Origin: Nitrosomonas sp.
Lineage (GTDB): Bacteria > Pseudomonadota > Gammaproteobacteria > Burkholderiales > Nitrosomonadaceae
Assembly (NCBI GenBank): GCA_003514765.1
Contig: DOOY01000148.1
Coordinates: 1-7,221 of the forward strand
Direction: 5' to 3'
DNA length: 7,221 nt
Part shown: piece by piece, positions 5,958 through 7,221 of the stretch
Position numbering within the stretch: position 1 is the first letter of the stretch
Layout of the letters: every line of letters starts with the position of its first letter
Position numbers and translations under genes: made by a program
Notes under the pieces: model-generated
The model's input: only the letters and a program-made list of their open reading frames with translations
Databases searched by the model: none
What the model was told of the DNA's origin: nothing

Positions 5958-6300
5958 CGGTTGAGTATCCTGTCTTTTTTGATGCTCGTGAAGCTTTTTC
6001 AACAATACCTGATACGCCTTCGCGTTGTTCTAATTCTTGTAAAACATCTTCAGGTGTTATTCCATGATGCGCAAGTAATATCAAACAGTGAAACCATAGA
6101 TCAGCCGTTTCACGTATGACATGCTGCGCATCACCATCTTTTGACGCCATGAGTGTTTCCGCAGACTCTTCGGCAATTTTTTTAAGGATTTTGTCTTGTC
6201 CGCCTTTCAACAGCCTGGCAACATATGAGTTATCGGCATCAGCTTGTTTACGTGCTTCTATGGTTTTGGATAAACGATGCAGAATGTCTGACTGGGTCAT
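5950..6300 (-). CDS. hisE: Phosphoribosyl-ATP pyrophosphohydrolase HisE
   Basis: This 116-residue enzyme converts phosphoribosyl-ATP to phosphoribosyl-AMP plus pyrophosphate, the second step of histidine biosynthesis. It is an all-alpha protein with the MazG-like fold. [20 protein letters not shown] (25-44) continues into the acidic ESAE, giving E44, E45 and E48 as likely Mg2+ ligands. RETADLWFH (63-71) supplies E64 and D67. Here HisE is a separate gene, unlike the HisI-HisE fusion of enteric bacteria. Its ATG overlaps the TGA of hisI as ATGA. No strong Shine-Dalgarno sequence is visible, so translation is probably coupled to hisI. At the other end it overlaps hinT. Confidence 0.96.
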   Translation of the reverse strand: MTQSDILHRLSKTIEARKQADADNSYVARLLKGGQDKILKKIAEESAETLMASKDGDAQHVIRETADLWFHCLILLAHHGITPEDVLQELEQREGVSGIVEKASRASKKTGYSTDG

Positions 6301-6686
6301 TTTTTATAGATTGTATCCGGGTTTTTGAGAATGGGTGATGTTATTACCCATTGATCTGATTCCAGTTTTCTGAAAAAACAGTGATGCCTGCCTGTATGGC
6401 ATGCGATGCCACCTGATTGTTCAACATTAAGTAGCAAAACATCGCCATCACAGTCGAGACGGATGTCCTTCACTTTTTGTGTGTGACCGGATTCTTCACC
6501 TTTATGCCACAGTTTTTTGCGCGAGCGCGACCAGTAAACGGCTTCGCCTTTTTCTACCGTCAATCTCAGTGCTTCACGGTTCATCCAGGCAACCATTAGA
6601 ACTTTACCGCTTTTCACTTCCTGTGCGATAACGGGAATCAGTCCATCATCAGACCAGTTGATTTCACTCAGCCAAGTTGAAGCCAT
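6297..6686 (-). CDS. hisI: Phosphoribosyl-AMP cyclohydrolase HisI
   Basis: This 129-residue enzyme opens the adenine ring of phosphoribosyl-AMP in the third step of histidine biosynthesis. [16 protein letters not shown] (53-68) is the family signature. DCDGD (78-82) provides the Mg2+-binding aspartates D78, D80 and D82 and the zinc ligand C79. [14 protein letters not shown] (92-105) supplies the other zinc cysteines, C96 and C103. [10 protein letters not shown] (31-40) is also conserved. All catalytic residues are present and length is normal for a stand-alone HisI. It follows hisF after a 43-base AT-rich gap and has only a weak purine stretch (AAAGAA) before ATG. It couples to hisE through a 4-nt overlap. 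Confidence 0.97.
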   Translation of the reverse strand: MASTWLSEINWSDDGLIPVIAQEVKSGKVLMVAWMNREALRLTVEKGEAVYWSRSRKKLWHKGEESGHTQKVKDIRLDCDGDVLLLNVEQSGGIACHTGRHHCFFRKLESDQWVITSPILKNPDTIYKK

Positions 6687-6729
6687 AATTCTTTAAAAGA
6701 TACAATGAGATTATAGGAAACTTTTTTCA

Positions 6730-7221
6730 TTATAAGCGTACTTCTATGCCATGTTCCACCATGCGTTGTTTGGCCTGCTCGATAGTGTGTTCACCGTAAT
6801 GAAAAATACTGGCCGCCAGCACGGCATCTGCGTGGCCTTTCAAAATACCGTCCACCATATGGTCCAGGTTGCCGACCCCGCCGCTGGCAATAACCGGAAT
6901 ATCTATAGCGTCCGAAACCGCGCGTGTCAATGCAAGATCAAAACCGTTTCGCATTCCGTCTCTATCCATGCTGGTCAGCAGAATTTCGCCTGCGCCTAAT
7001 GCCTGCATTTTTTTTGCCCAGCCGATCACTTCAAGTCCGGCTGGTGTGCGGCCGCCATGTGTAAAGACTTCCCAGCGTGGTGTATTATCCTGGGTTGCAA
7101 CCTGTTTGGCGTCAATCGCGACCACAATGCATTGTGCACCGTAATGACCTGAAGCATCGGCAACCAGTTGAGGGTTCAGAACAGCCGAAGTATTGATACT
7201 CACTTTGTCTGCGCCGGCATT
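6730..7221 (-). CDS. hisF: Imidazole glycerol phosphate synthase cyclase subunit HisF, C-terminal part, cut by right edge
   Basis: The last 163 codons of hisF are present, from [14 protein letters not shown] at the window edge to VRL and TAA. HisF is a TIM barrel that joins PRFAR and ammonia from HisH to make imidazole glycerol phosphate and AICAR. Visible family features include VVAIDAK with the catalytic aspartate corresponding to D130, TSMDRDG with the aspartate corresponding to D176, the [11 protein letters not shown] phosphate-binding loop, and IASGGVGN near the C-terminus. The insertion around [14 protein letters not shown] is typical of proteobacterial HisF. About 90 N-terminal residues are missing, including the first catalytic aspartate. 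A GTG at 7201-7203 is an internal valine codon, not the start. It heads the visible his-hinT-tat series. hisA or hisH would be expected beyond the edge. Confidence 0.96.
   Translation of the reverse strand, partial: NAGADKVSINTSAVLNPQLVADASGHYGAQCIVVAIDAKQVATQDNTPRWEVFTHGGRTPAGLEVIGWAKKMQALGAGEILLTSMDRDGMRNGFDLALTRAVSDAIDIPVIASGGVGNLDHMVDGILKGHADAVLAASIFHYGEHTIEQAKQRMVEHGIEVRL

Noticed and set aside
6710..6715. TATAAT between hisF and hisI on the minus strand
   Set aside because: No -35-like hexamer is present at a suitable distance and the gap is AT-rich, so the match is probably chance within a continuous his operon.
7201..7203. GTG as a start codon for HisF
   Set aside because: The frame stays open to the window edge and encodes NAGADK just before it, a conserved internal HisF segment.

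Overview
The window looks like chromosomal DNA of a betaproteobacterium, most likely an ammonia oxidiser of the Nitrosomonas type. The gene order hisF-hisI-hisE-HIT-tatA-tatB-tatC is a familiar betaproteobacterial arrangement, the HisF and HisI sequences look proteobacterial, and base composition is moderate. The genus is an inference from gene order and general protein character, not from a search. Every stretch is coding or a short intergenic gap. There is no rRNA, tRNA, CRISPR array, insertion sequence or phage gene.

Layout. A thioredoxin-2-like C-terminus (1-125, plus strand) runs in from the left edge and converges on the copper genes. All other genes lie on the minus strand. Read in the direction of transcription from the right edge they are: hisF (cut by the edge), hisI, hisE, a HIT-family nucleotide hydrolase gene (hinT), tatA, tatB, tatC, a secreted histidine-rich protein of the glycine-zipper/surface-antigen type, copA (Cu+ P1B-ATPase) and copZ (Cu+ chaperone).

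How the genes work together. HisI, HisE and HisF catalyse consecutive or near-consecutive middle steps of histidine biosynthesis and are tightly packed: hisI/hisE overlap by 4 nt and hisE/hinT by 8 nt. TatA, TatB and TatC form the twin-arginine translocase for folded, often cofactor-loaded proteins, but their genes are separated by gaps of 81-95 nt. Those gaps hold inverted repeats and, before tatB, a near-consensus sigma-70 promoter. CopA and CopZ form a two-gene copper-efflux unit, with copA upstream of copZ.

Nothing here looks like a new defence or mobile system. The items most worth a second look are the histidine-rich secreted protein between tatC and copA, the structured spacers and candidate internal promoters in the tat operon, and the unusually long acidic tail on TatA.
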